DNA from: Acidimicrobiia bacterium
GTDB lineage: Bacteria; Actinomycetota; Acidimicrobiia; IMCC26256; PALSA-555
NCBI GenBank assembly: GCA_017853455.1
Contig: JAFMJM010000090.1
Coordinates: forward strand, 1-8,868
DNA: 8,868 nucleotides
Direction of reading: 5' to 3'
In this document: one piece after another, positions 1-6,360 of the stretch
Numbering within the stretch: the stretch's first letter is position 1
Layout: the number at the start of each line of letters is the position of its first letter
Program-made: the position numbers and the translations under genes
Notes under the pieces: model-generated
Database searches by the model: none
Told to the model about the DNA's origin: nothing
What the model saw: only the letters and a program-made list of their open reading frames with translations

Positions 1-339
1 GACTCGTTCGCCGTCAACCTCGGCGTCGACCACACCCTCGGGTCGCTGCGCGAGGCCAACCTGCTCTACGCCGACGGGCGCGACCTCACCGACCCGTACC
101 TCTCACCGCTGTTCGCCGACTACTCGGGTGCGTGGCCGCGCACGATCCTCACGACGGGAACCCGCGATCTCTACCTCTCCAACACGGTGCGCCTGCACCG
201 TCGCCTGCGCGCCGCCGGACACACGGCCGAGTTGCACGTGTGGGAGGCGATGGCCCACGCCGGGTTCCAGGGCGCCCCCGAGGACCTCGAGCAGATCGCC
301 GAACTGCGGCGGTTCGTCGACGCCTGCCTCGACGGCTGA
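1..339 (+). CDS. Alpha/beta hydrolase (HSL/alpha-beta hydrolase-3 type), C-terminal fragment
   Basis: This is the last 112 codons of an open frame that enters from the left edge and ends at a TGA. The fragment matches the C-terminal third of hormone-sensitive-lipase-like esterases. An acidic-residue strand (TILTTGTRDLYLSN, catalytic Asp about residue 56 of the fragment) is followed by the helix that carries RLHRRLRAAG, then a strand and the catalytic His in AHAGF (about residue 86). The closing helix (residues 94-110) is also typical. The nucleophile Ser with its GxSxG motif and the HGGG oxyanion motif would lie outside the window. The family hydrolyses carboxylic esters and is cytoplasmic; the substrate here is unknown. 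It is convergent with the D-2-hydroxyacid dehydrogenase gene, whose stop is 41 bp away. The family call is confident; assignment to an exact subfamily is not possible from this fragment. Confidence 0.85.
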   Translation, partial: DSFAVNLGVDHTLGSLREANLLYADGRDLTDPYLSPLFADYSGAWPRTILTTGTRDLYLSNTVRLHRRLRAAGHTAELHVWEAMAHAGFQGAPEDLEQIAELRRFVDACLDG

Positions 340-342
340 CGG

Positions 343-375
343 GCGGGCACTCGACGGGTCGACGACCCCACCCGC
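343..375. terminator. Possible bidirectional terminator hairpin between convergent genes
   Basis: The short gap between two convergent stop codons contains an inverted repeat, GGGTC-GAC-GACCC (356-368). It lies inside an outer pair, GCGGG (343-347) and CCCGC (371-375), with an asymmetric internal loop. No T-tract follows on either strand, so this is not a classical intrinsic terminator. Position between convergent genes is the main support. It shares the word GACGGGTC (353-360) with the stronger hairpin at 2128-2151. Confidence 0.3.
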
Positions 376-380
376 ACGTC

Positions 381-1337
381 TCACCCGCCGGGGTGCACCT
401 CGTGCAGGAGCGGCTCGCCGGCCGCGTAACGCTGCAGGTTCTCGGCGAACAGATCGGCGCCGCGCGCGAAGCGGCCGTCGCCCCCCGACGACGAGTGCGG
501 GGTGACCACGACCTTCTCGTGCGCCCACAGCGGTGAGTCGGCGGGCAGCGGCTCGGTGCCGACCACGTCGAGGACGGCGAAGTCGGGTCGGCCGGCGTCG
601 AGCGCGCGCAGCAGCGCCGCCTCGTCGACGATCGCGCCGCGGGCCACGTTGACCAGCACGGCGTCGGGCTTCATCGCCGCGAGGAAGGCGTCGTCGACCA
701 GGCCGGTCGTGGCGGCGGTGGCAGGGAGCGACAGCACCACGACGTCGGCACGGGGCAGGAGCGACGTCAGCGCCTCGGGCGGGTGCAGCTCGTCGACCGG
801 CTCGGTGCCGTCGGGGGTGCGGCGCACGCCCAGCACGGTCGTGCCGAACGCCCGGGCCCGCTCGGCGACGGCGCTCCCGATCGCGCCCAGTCCGACGATC
901 AGCCAGGTGGTACCGGTGACCTCGCGCCACTCGTGGTGCGCCCACCGGTGCTCGGCCGCCGCCGCCCGCCAGCGGTCGGCCCGCTGGAAGCGGTCGAGCA
1001 CCTCGCGCAGCACGTACTCGGCGATCGGCACGTTGTTGACGTGGCTGATGCTCATGCGCACGCCCTTGGCGAACAGCTGCTGGTAGTGCCAGGTGTCGTA
1101 GCCCGCCCCGGCCGACTGCACCCAGCGCACCGAGTCGGCGGCGACCAGGGCGTCGAGGAACGGCACGTCGGGGGCCCGCAGCACGTCGACCGAGAGCCAC
1201 GCCACCTCGGGCGGGTCGCCGGGCACGGCCCCGAGCGCCGGGTCGAACGCCACGAGGTCGGCGTCGGGCACCCGGTCTCGGATACGGTCCCCCCACCGGG
1301 AGAGCGCATCTTCGGAGAGCTGGGCCCGGACCGCCAT
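381..1337 (-). CDS. D-2-hydroxyacid dehydrogenase family protein (NAD(P)-dependent)
   Basis: This is a complete 318-residue protein of normal family length. The nucleotide-binding domain (about residues 100-285) has the Rossmann motif GLGAIG (149-154). The catalytic triad is visible: Arg233 in NVARGAIVDE, Glu262 in the TEPLPADSPLW segment, and His281 in VTPHSSS. The split N- and C-terminal parts form the substrate domain. Members interconvert 2-oxo acids and D-2-hydroxy acids, for example glyoxylate/hydroxypyruvate reductase or D-lactate-type enzymes. After the second Rossmann strand there is VRR (171-173) instead of an acidic residue, which favours NADP(H) over NAD(H); this is inference. The ATG start at 1337 is supported by a TAGGTT box ending 6 nt upstream and by the lack of a spaced Shine-Dalgarno. 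The gene is divergent from the EthD-fold gene across 54 bp. The exact substrate cannot be read from the sequence. Confidence 0.93.
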   Translation of the reverse strand: MAVRAQLSEDALSRWGDRIRDRVPDADLVAFDPALGAVPGDPPEVAWLSVDVLRAPDVPFLDALVAADSVRWVQSAGAGYDTWHYQQLFAKGVRMSISHVNNVPIAEYVLREVLDRFQRADRWRAAAAEHRWAHHEWREVTGTTWLIVGLGAIGSAVAERARAFGTTVLGVRRTPDGTEPVDELHPPEALTSLLPRADVVVLSLPATAATTGLVDDAFLAAMKPDAVLVNVARGAIVDEAALLRALDAGRPDFAVLDVVGTEPLPADSPLWAHEKVVVTPHSSSGGDGRFARGADLFAENLQRYAAGEPLLHEVHPGG

Positions 1338-1343
1338 CCACCG

Positions 1344-1349
1344 AACCTA
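1344..1349 (-). promoter_or_regulatory. TAGGTT -10 box, leaderless start of the D-2-hydroxyacid dehydrogenase gene
   Basis: On the minus strand TAGGTT is followed by six bases (CGGTGG) and then the ATG at 1337. It fits the actinobacterial TANNNT -10 pattern at the distance that would put +1 on or next to the ATG. A weak GGGACA (complement of 1366-1371) lies 16 bp upstream as a possible -35. The same arrangement occurs at four other gene starts in the window. Confidence 0.6.
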
Positions 1350-1359
1350 ACGGAAACCT

Positions 1360-1374
1360 CCCGGGTGTCCCGGG
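1360..1374. promoter_or_regulatory. Interrupted palindrome CCCGGG-tgt-CCCGGG in a divergent intergenic gap
   Basis: Two copies of the self-complementary hexamer CCCGGG flank a TGT centre, followed directly by CCCGG (1375-1379). It sits in the 54-bp gap between the divergent dehydrogenase and EthD-fold genes and overlaps the presumed -35 region of the dehydrogenase promoter. It could be an operator for both genes, or just a GC-rich chance palindrome. No regulator gene is adjacent. Confidence 0.25.
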
Positions 1375-1381
1375 CCCGGCC

Positions 1382-1386
1382 AGGAG
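1382..1386 (+). promoter_or_regulatory. Shine-Dalgarno AGGAG for the EthD-fold gene
   Basis: AGGAG lies 5 nt before the ATG at 1392 and fixes that start against the longer open frame that extends upstream over the antisense strand of the dehydrogenase gene. No TAGNNT box stands at leaderless distance, so this mRNA probably has a 5' leader. Confidence 0.7.
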
Positions 1387-1391
1387 CAGCC

Positions 1392-2132
1392 ATGACCGTC
1401 GCCCCCGACGCCGTCCCCAGCACCGACGTCGTGCGCATCCAGGTCGTGGTGGCCGCCCGCGGCGGGTGCCGGCCCGAGGTGGCCGACGTGCTCGGTGCCG
1501 CGGCCGAGCGGGCCGCCGGGGTCGGCACGCCCGACGGGATCCGGGTGGTGCTGCTCACCCAGTTCGACGACGACCCGTTCCCCCTCGCCAACCCGCTGGC
1601 CCGCCCCTACGACGCCGTGCTCGAGGTGCAGGCCCCCGCCGGTCCCGACCCGGTCGGGGTGACCAACCGGCTGGTCGCCGCCCTCTCGGGGATCGCCGAC
1701 CTCCTCCGGCCGGTCGCCCACCGCGACCTGTCGGGCGTGCTCGTCGGGGCACCCCAGGAGATCATCCCGACGGCGCTCACCCCGGTGCGGTACCAGTACT
1801 TCATGCGCCGCCGGGCGGGCACCCTCCACGCCGACTACATCGACCACTACTTCCACCGCCACTCGCAGTTCGGCTTCGCCACGCCCGGGATCGAGGGCTA
1901 CACGCAGTTCCACGTCGACCCGGCCGCCACGGCGGTCGTCGCCACCCGGCTCGGGCTCGGCGCCGTGGGGTGCGACAGCGTGAGCGAGCTGCACCTGGCG
2001 TCGGTCGCGACGTTCACCACCGCCATCGCCGAGAGCGGGTTCGGGATGGACGCCGTGCTCGACGAGGAGACGTTCGTCGACCGCACCAACTCGGTGTCGA
2101 TCACGTCGGCGTCGACGGTGGTGGCCGGCTGA
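1392..2132 (+). CDS. EthD domain-containing protein (dimeric alpha/beta-barrel fold)
   Basis: This is a 246-residue protein. The C-terminal half (about residues 132-232) has the EthD signature: a YQYFMRRRAGTLHADY strand and helix, then the conserved aromatic/histidine stretch YIDHYFHRHSQFGF, then TPGIEGYTQFHV. The N-terminal half (about 13-120) starts with a strand, VVRIQVVVAA, and looks like a second ferredoxin-like alpha/beta unit, so one chain may mimic the usual EthD dimer; this is inference. EthD was named from the Rhodococcus eth locus for ethyl tert-butyl ether degradation, and EthD-fold proteins accompany many actinobacterial catabolic genes without a settled activity. There is no signal peptide or membrane segment, so it is probably cytosolic. 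The ATG at 1392 has a good Shine-Dalgarno. The gene is convergent with the molybdenum enzyme gene, whose stop is 24 bp away. The fold call is firm and the biochemical role unknown. Confidence 0.85.
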   Translation: MTVAPDAVPSTDVVRIQVVVAARGGCRPEVADVLGAAAERAAGVGTPDGIRVVLLTQFDDDPFPLANPLARPYDAVLEVQAPAGPDPVGVTNRLVAALSGIADLLRPVAHRDLSGVLVGAPQEIIPTALTPVRYQYFMRRRAGTLHADYIDHYFHRHSQFGFATPGIEGYTQFHVDPAATAVVATRLGLGAVGCDSVSELHLASVATFTTAIAESGFGMDAVLDEETFVDRTNSVSITSASTVVAG

Positions 2133-2151
2133 CCCGTTCCGACGGGTCGGC
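2128..2151. terminator. 10-bp stem-loop between convergent stops, likely bidirectional terminator
   Basis: GACCCGT-TCCG-ACGGGTC (2131-2148) is a perfect 7-bp stem with a four-base loop. It extends by a T-G wobble and two more G-C pairs to 2128-2151. It spans the TGA of the EthD-fold gene (2130-2132) and ends just before the stop of the oppositely oriented molybdenum enzyme gene (2157-2159). There is no T-tract, as is common in GC-rich actinobacteria, so termination could be only partial or the hairpin could protect mRNA ends. Confidence 0.5.
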
Positions 2152-2156
2152 GCCGG

Positions 2157-4229
2157 TCAGTCGTCGGCGCGGGGGGCGAGCCGGACCTCGACGGTGAACG
2201 TCGACAGGCGCGGCATCCCGGTGTGGGGGTCGCAGTCGTCGTCGGCGGTCAGCAGGTTGACGTTGGGCGTCTCCCAGCCCATCGGCAGGCTGACCGCACC
2301 CGGGCGGATCGCCTCGGTCACCTCGGCCGACGCCACCACGGCGGCCAACTCGGTCGACACCTCGACCACCGACCCGTCGAGGATGCCGCGCTCGGCGGCG
2401 TCGAACGGGTGCATCAACAGGGTGGGGAACGGTCCGAGCGCCGACTGCATCCCGACGTCGCGGAGCGCGGAGTTCACCTGTCGCGGCAGGCGCCGTGGCA
2501 CGAGCGCGAGCCGCACCGGCGACGGCAGCAGCCCCTCGAACGCGGTGAACCGGTGCACCAGCTCGGGTGGGGCCAGGTCGATCTTGCGGGGCAGCAGGTT
2601 GGGCAGCAGCCACCCCGGTCCGGGGGCGTCGACGACGAGCCCGTGCCGGGCCGCGACCACCGTGGGCCAGCCGACCCGGGCTCCGGCGGCCAACGCGCCG
2701 AGCACGGCGTCGTCGGTGACGGGGTCGGGCAGGGCGGGCGCGTCGGGGCCGAGCGCCGGGAGGCCGAGCCGTCGGCCGAGTTCGCCGAACACTGCGGCTG
2801 CGCTGCGCCGCTGGGCGACGGGCGCCACGAGCGCGGGCGTGTACTGGGCGAACACGACCGGGAGGTTGGTGCCGGCGGTGAGGTCGGCCCGCTCGAACTG
2901 GCCCGCGAGGGGCAGCACGACGTTGGCGAGGTCGGTCGTCTCGGTGTGCCGCACGTCGCCGACGACGAGGAGGTCGAGGCGCTGCAGCGCCGCCCGCACC
3001 TTCTCGCTGTCGGGGAGCGACAACGCGGGGTTGCCCCCGAGGACGAACAGGGCGCGCACGTTGCCGGCGAGGATCTCGTCGGCCAGTGCCGCCGTGGGGA
3101 GCGTGCCGGCGACCGGGGCGAGGTCGGGTCGGGTCGCGGCCCGCTCGCCCGGATCGACCGCGGGTTCGGGCCGGACCCGCTCGATCGGATGCAGGAATCC
3201 GGGGTGGAAGATGGTGCCGCCCCGCACGTCGAGACTGCCGGTGAGCATCGTGAGCACCCACACCAGCCACTCCGTGGCGTTCGCCGACGGGCTCATCGTG
3301 GTGCCGGTGCCGGTGGCGGCGGCGATCGGGGTGCCCTTGAGCAGGGCGTCGCGGGCCTGCTCGAGCACGTCGGGGTCGACACCACACACGGTGGCGGTGC
3401 GCTCCGGGGTCCAGGGCAGGACGCGGGAGCGCACCTCCTCGACCGACCGGGTCCGGGTGCAGGTGGCGAGCGCGGCCTCGTCGACCCCGAAGCGGAACGC
3501 CTCGCGCACGACGTAGGCGAGGAACGCCGGGTCGGTGCCGGGCCGCAGTTGCACGTGCACGTCGGCGAGGTGCGCGGTCTCCGACTCGCGCGGGTCGACC
3601 ACCACGATCGTGCCGCGGGCCTGGACCAGCCGGAGGTTGACGACCGGGTTCGGCACCGCGGTGCCGTGCCCGTGGCTCACCAGCGGGTTCTGCCCGACGA
3701 GGAGCAGGTTGTCGGTGTGGAGGAGATCGGGCGACGGCCACGGCACCCGGGCGCCGGTCATCAGCTCGCCGACCCGCGACTTCGCCGATGCGTTGAGGGT
3801 CAGGGAGTCGAACCGGGCGGCGCCGAGTCCGGTGAACAGGGCGGCGGCGACGGCGTCACCGGCAGCGTCGAAGGGCGCGGCGCTGCCCCGGTACGCGGCC
3901 ACGGCCCCCGGGCCCGACTCCTCGACGATGCGCCGCACCCCGGCGGCGACCAGGCCCAGGGTCTGATCCCACGACGCGGTGCCCCGGCCGGCCCCCGGGC
4001 GGCCGAGCAGCGGCTGGTCGAGGCGTTCGGGGTGGTGGTGGAGGTCGGCGCCGGCGCGGCCCTTGGTGCACGTGTAGCCCTCGGAGAGCGGGTGGTCGGG
4101 GTCGCCGGCGACGTCGAGGATGCGCGCACCGTCGGGACCCCGCTCGAGGGTGACCAGCACGCCGCACGCCGCCGGGCACAGGCGGCAGGAGGACGGAACG
4201 GTCTGGTAGGTGACGGCTCCTCCGGGCAC
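2157..4229 (-). CDS. Molybdopterin-dependent oxidoreductase with N-terminal [4Fe-4S] domain (DMSO reductase/formate dehydrogenase superfamily)
   Basis: This 690-residue protein is at the usual length for single-subunit members. Cys15, Cys18, Cys22 and Cys54 form the [4Fe-4S] motif, and Lys56 after the last Cys is the conserved electron-relay lysine. Residues 60-560 carry the bis-pterin-guanine-dinucleotide core, with VVDPRESETAHLADV (209-224), RPGTDPAFL (229-237), a TGTGTT loop and VLGGNPALS. From about residue 604 the C-terminal pterin-binding domain (MHPFDAAERGILDGS ... IRPGAVSLPMGW) ends in CDPHTGMPRLS. There is no twin-arginine signal, so it is cytoplasmic. Residues 140-160, where the Cys, SeCys or Ser metal ligand is expected, hold no Cys; Ser148 and Ser151 are the only obvious candidates. 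The GTG start lies 10 bp after the aldo/keto reductase stop and has its own TAGCGT box. No ferredoxin, NADH-binding or membrane subunit is adjacent, so the electron partner and substrate are unknown. Confidence 0.92.
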   Translation of the reverse strand: MPGGAVTYQTVPSSCRLCPAACGVLVTLERGPDGARILDVAGDPDHPLSEGYTCTKGRAGADLHHHPERLDQPLLGRPGAGRGTASWDQTLGLVAAGVRRIVEESGPGAVAAYRGSAAPFDAAGDAVAAALFTGLGAARFDSLTLNASAKSRVGELMTGARVPWPSPDLLHTDNLLLVGQNPLVSHGHGTAVPNPVVNLRLVQARGTIVVVDPRESETAHLADVHVQLRPGTDPAFLAYVVREAFRFGVDEAALATCTRTRSVEEVRSRVLPWTPERTATVCGVDPDVLEQARDALLKGTPIAAATGTGTTMSPSANATEWLVWVLTMLTGSLDVRGGTIFHPGFLHPIERVRPEPAVDPGERAATRPDLAPVAGTLPTAALADEILAGNVRALFVLGGNPALSLPDSEKVRAALQRLDLLVVGDVRHTETTDLANVVLPLAGQFERADLTAGTNLPVVFAQYTPALVAPVAQRRSAAAVFGELGRRLGLPALGPDAPALPDPVTDDAVLGALAAGARVGWPTVVAARHGLVVDAPGPGWLLPNLLPRKIDLAPPELVHRFTAFEGLLPSPVRLALVPRRLPRQVNSALRDVGMQSALGPFPTLLMHPFDAAERGILDGSVVEVSTELAAVVASAEVTEAIRPGAVSLPMGWETPNVNLLTADDDCDPHTGMPRLSTFTVEVRLAPRADD

Positions 4230-4236
4230 GTCGGCG

Positions 4237-4242
4237 ACGCTA
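4237..4242 (-). promoter_or_regulatory. TAGCGT -10 box overlapping a stop codon; leaderless start of the molybdenum enzyme gene
   Basis: On the minus strand TAGCGT is followed by seven bases (CGCCGAC) and the GTG at 4229. The TAG is also the stop codon of the aldo/keto reductase gene (4240-4242). This suggests an internal promoter that lets the oxidoreductase be transcribed apart from the two genes upstream. There is no Shine-Dalgarno before the GTG; GGAGG lies just inside the coding sequence, downstream of the start, where it cannot serve this start. Confidence 0.55.
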
Positions 4243-5232
4243 GTCCCGGGCGTCGGACGGCGGCGGCGTGGATCCGCGGCCCCGCCACAGGCCCCGGGCG
4301 GTCTCGAGCCGCCCGACCGGGGTGAACCGGTCGGACTCGGCGGTCAGCTCGTCGACCTCGGCGGCGGTGAGGTCGAGGTCGGCGGCGGCGACGTTGTGGC
4401 GGAGCTGCTCGACCGACGACGCGCCCGGGATGGCCACGACATTGGGATTCGCGATGAGCCAGGCCAGTGCCACCTGGGCGGGCGTGGCGTCGTGGGCGGC
4501 GGCGATCCGGCGCAGCGCCGCGAGGAGCGGCTCGGCACGGGCCAGGTTCTCGGGCAGGCACAGCGGGTTGCGCGCCCGGGCCGGGTTGGCCGGTGGGTGG
4601 TCGGCGGAGTAGCGGCCACCGAGCACGCCCATCTCGAGGGGGCTGTAGGCGATGACGATCCGGTCGTGGTCGCGTGCGTAGGGCACCACCGCCCGCTCGG
4701 GCTTGCGGTTGAGGAGCGAGTAGTGGACCTGGTTCGACAGCACCGGGCGGCCGAGCAGCTCGTCGGCGCGGGCCCAGCGCTCGGCCGAGAAGTTCGACAC
4801 GCCGGCGTGGCGCACCACCCCGTCGTCGAGCAGGGTGCGCAGCCCCTCGGTCTGCGGGCGGAGCGGGAACGCCGGGTTGGGCCAGTGGATCTGGTAGAGG
4901 TCGATCGTCTCGACGCCGAGCCGCAGCGCGGACTGCATCCCGTGGTCGACGACGGTGGCCGTGGTGGGCCGGAACGGCGAGAACTTGGTGGCGACGAAGG
5001 CGTCGGCGCGCCGGTGGGCGATCGCCCGACCGACGATCGCCTCGGAGGCGCCGCGCGCGTAGATCTCGGCGGTGTCGATCAGGTTGACGCCGAGGTCGAG
5101 GGCGGTGCGCACGAGGTCGCGCGCGGTCGTCGCCCCGAACTGCCGGCCGTACCCCCAGTCGCGCGACCCGAACTGCCAGCACCCGAGCCCGATGGCGCTG
5201 ACGCGCGCGCCCTGCATCTCCACGAACTTCAT
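4240..5232 (-). CDS. Aldo/keto reductase
   Basis: This complete 330-residue (beta/alpha)8-barrel oxidoreductase reduces aldehydes or ketones with NAD(P)H. The catalytic tetrad is intact: Asp53 and Tyr58 in NLIDTAEIYARGASE, Lys83 in ATKFSP, and His116 in QIHWPN. Cofactor-side motifs are GVSNFS (143-148), Gln167 in SNQVHYS, and IPGASSVEQLRHN (268-280), the usual NADPH phosphate-binding segment. The protein opens with the AKR-type strand and SAIGLGCWQFG. The C-terminal 15 residues are Pro/Arg/Ser-rich and probably disordered. The ATG at 5232 overlaps the TGA of the DUF1214 gene by four bases (ATGA) and has its own GAGGTG, so the two genes are translationally coupled. The stop TAG is part of the -10 box for the downstream molybdenum enzyme gene. 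The family is certain, the substrate is not; the context suggests a carbonyl intermediate shared with its operon partners. Confidence 0.95.
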   Translation of the reverse strand: MKFVEMQGARVSAIGLGCWQFGSRDWGYGRQFGATTARDLVRTALDLGVNLIDTAEIYARGASEAIVGRAIAHRRADAFVATKFSPFRPTTATVVDHGMQSALRLGVETIDLYQIHWPNPAFPLRPQTEGLRTLLDDGVVRHAGVSNFSAERWARADELLGRPVLSNQVHYSLLNRKPERAVVPYARDHDRIVIAYSPLEMGVLGGRYSADHPPANPARARNPLCLPENLARAEPLLAALRRIAAAHDATPAQVALAWLIANPNVVAIPGASSVEQLRHNVAAADLDLTAAEVDELTAESDRFTPVGRLETARGLWRGRGSTPPPSDARD

Positions 5233-6335
5233 CGCGTCACCTCACCGATCGGGACGACCGTGCACGTGGGCAGGTTCGCCGGCTCGGTCTGGAGCCAGCG
5301 GAAGAACATCACGCCGAGGGTGTGACCGCCGGTGTCGAGCCAGTTGGGGTGCCCCGGGTCGGTGGCGGCGAGCACCAGGTCGACGGATCCGTCGGGGTTG
5401 GCGGTCACCTGGCGGTCGTTGCGGTGCGCGAGGCGGTCGGGGTAGCACTGGAACCAGCGGTCGAGGACCTGCAGTCCCCACCACCGGCATCCCGGCGGCG
5501 GCTCGTGGTGCACGACGAGGGCCTCGCCGTCGGCGATCCGCCACCAGCCCATGGCGTAGACCACGTCGGGGTTGGGGATGGCGGCGACGATCTCGGCGGC
5601 CGACTGGCGGACGAACCGGTTGGGGGTCGCGCGGTACTCGGTGCCCCACAGTTGGTTGAGACCGGCGTTCCAGCGAACCTGGACCGCCAGGTTGTGCACG
5701 TGGGCGGCCACCGACGCCGGGGTCGGCAGCGTCTCGGGCGGGACGTCGCCGTCGCGCCGCTCGATCGTCCACGCCCCGCCGGCCTGGGTGGTGCGGTCGT
5801 GGAAGTACTGGCGCACGATGAGCCGTCCGGCGTCGGCGGGGAGGGGGATCCAGTTGTGGCCCGGGCCGGGGTCCTCACCGCCGAGGTCGAGGGTGAAGGT
5901 GCCGTCGGGACCGAGCTCGAGGTCGTCGAGGTCGACGCTCGACAGCAGCCCGGTGGTGCCCGCTGCGCCGCCGGCGTCGTAGACGCAGACCCCGACGAAC
6001 GTGGCGTCGCCGCGCCGACCGGTGATCCGGTGCGGGCGTCCGCCGCGCACGAGCGCCACGTCGTAGTCGATGTCGGGGCCGGCGGCACCGAGGTGGTGGG
6101 TGGCGGCGATCATCGGGCGGAACGACGGGCGGTCGGCGTCGGCGGGCAGCACCGCATTCTGGGTGATGGCGTTCATCATCCAGAGCAGGTAGCGGTTGCC
6201 GTCGGCGGTCTCGCGTTCGTTGCGGGGGTCGGGGTCGTCGAGCACCGCACTGCGCGCGGCGGCGAGGGCGGCGGTCACCTCGTCCCAGGCAGCAGCGAGA
6301 CGAATGTCGGCGTCTGTGACGGGCTGCTCGGGCAT
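5229..6335 (-). CDS. DUF1214 domain-containing protein
   Basis: This is a complete 368-residue protein of unknown activity. The C-terminal block (about 315-350; DGSVDLVLAA, DPGHPNWLDTGGHT, then an aromatic FFRW strand) is the DUF1214 signature, as I recognise it from actinobacterial proteins. The N-terminal part has an acidic helix (about 10-30), NRYLLWMMNAI (47-57), and the segment DIDYDVALVRGGRPHRITGRRGD, which resembles the beta-rich half seen in DUF1214/DUF1254 proteins. Several Trp residues and His/Asp pairs stand in the conserved C-terminal part and may line a ligand pocket; this is inference. No signal peptide or membrane helix is visible. It is the first gene of a three-gene minus-strand operon. 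The ATG at 6335 stands 6 nt after a TAGGCT box, with no Shine-Dalgarno, which supports a leaderless start. Related proteins often sit beside lipid, steroid or aromatic catabolism genes, but no function can be assigned here. Confidence 0.82.
   Translation of the reverse strand: MPEQPVTDADIRLAAAWDEVTAALAAARSAVLDDPDPRNERETADGNRYLLWMMNAITQNAVLPADADRPSFRPMIAATHHLGAAGPDIDYDVALVRGGRPHRITGRRGDATFVGVCVYDAGGAAGTTGLLSSVDLDDLELGPDGTFTLDLGGEDPGPGHNWIPLPADAGRLIVRQYFHDRTTQAGGAWTIERRDGDVPPETLPTPASVAAHVHNLAVQVRWNAGLNQLWGTEYRATPNRFVRQSAAEIVAAIPNPDVVYAMGWWRIADGEALVVHHEPPPGCRWWGLQVLDRWFQCYPDRLAHRNDRQVTANPDGSVDLVLAATDPGHPNWLDTGGHTLGVMFFRWLQTEPANLPTCTVVPIGEVTR
5238..5243 (-). promoter_or_regulatory. Shine-Dalgarno GAGGTG for the aldo/keto reductase gene
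   Basis: GAGGTG on the minus strand lies 5 nt before the ATG at 5232 and inside the last codons of the DUF1214 gene. With the ATGA stop/start overlap it indicates reinitiation or coupled translation. Confidence 0.7.
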
Positions 6336-6341
6336 GGCGGG

Positions 6342-6347
6342 AGCCTA
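6342..6347 (-). promoter_or_regulatory. TAGGCT -10 box, leaderless start of the DUF1214 operon
   Basis: On the minus strand TAGGCT is followed by CCCGCC (6 nt) and the ATG at 6335. It is the presumed main promoter of the three-gene operon. It lies 13 bp from the oppositely oriented TAGCGT box of the MFS gene, so the two promoters overlap. No convincing -35 element was found. Confidence 0.6.
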
Positions 6348-6360
6348 CGACCGGGCTGGT

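Noticed and set aside
103..1341. A 412-codon minus-strand frame overlapping the dehydrogenase gene and the hydrolase end
   Set aside because: The product is Arg/Ala/Gly-rich low-complexity sequence in another frame of the same strand; the 381-1337 frame has all catalytic residues.
783..1391. Upstream extension of the EthD-fold gene to a start near 783
   Set aside because: The extra 203 residues are antisense to the dehydrogenase gene and have no domain character, while the ATG at 1392 has an AGGAG at 5 nt.
2157..4229. Annotation of the molybdenum enzyme as a formate dehydrogenase or nitrate reductase
   Set aside because: No Cys or SeCys in the expected ligand segment, no diaphorase, ferredoxin or membrane subunit adjacent, and no signature residues for either substrate that I could identify.
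2223..4325. A 700-codon plus-strand open frame antisense to the molybdenum enzyme gene
   Set aside because: Its product is a Gly/Val/Glu/Arg/His-rich string without domain motifs, as expected for the mirror frame of a GC-rich gene; the minus strand carries the recognisable [4Fe-4S] and pterin motifs.
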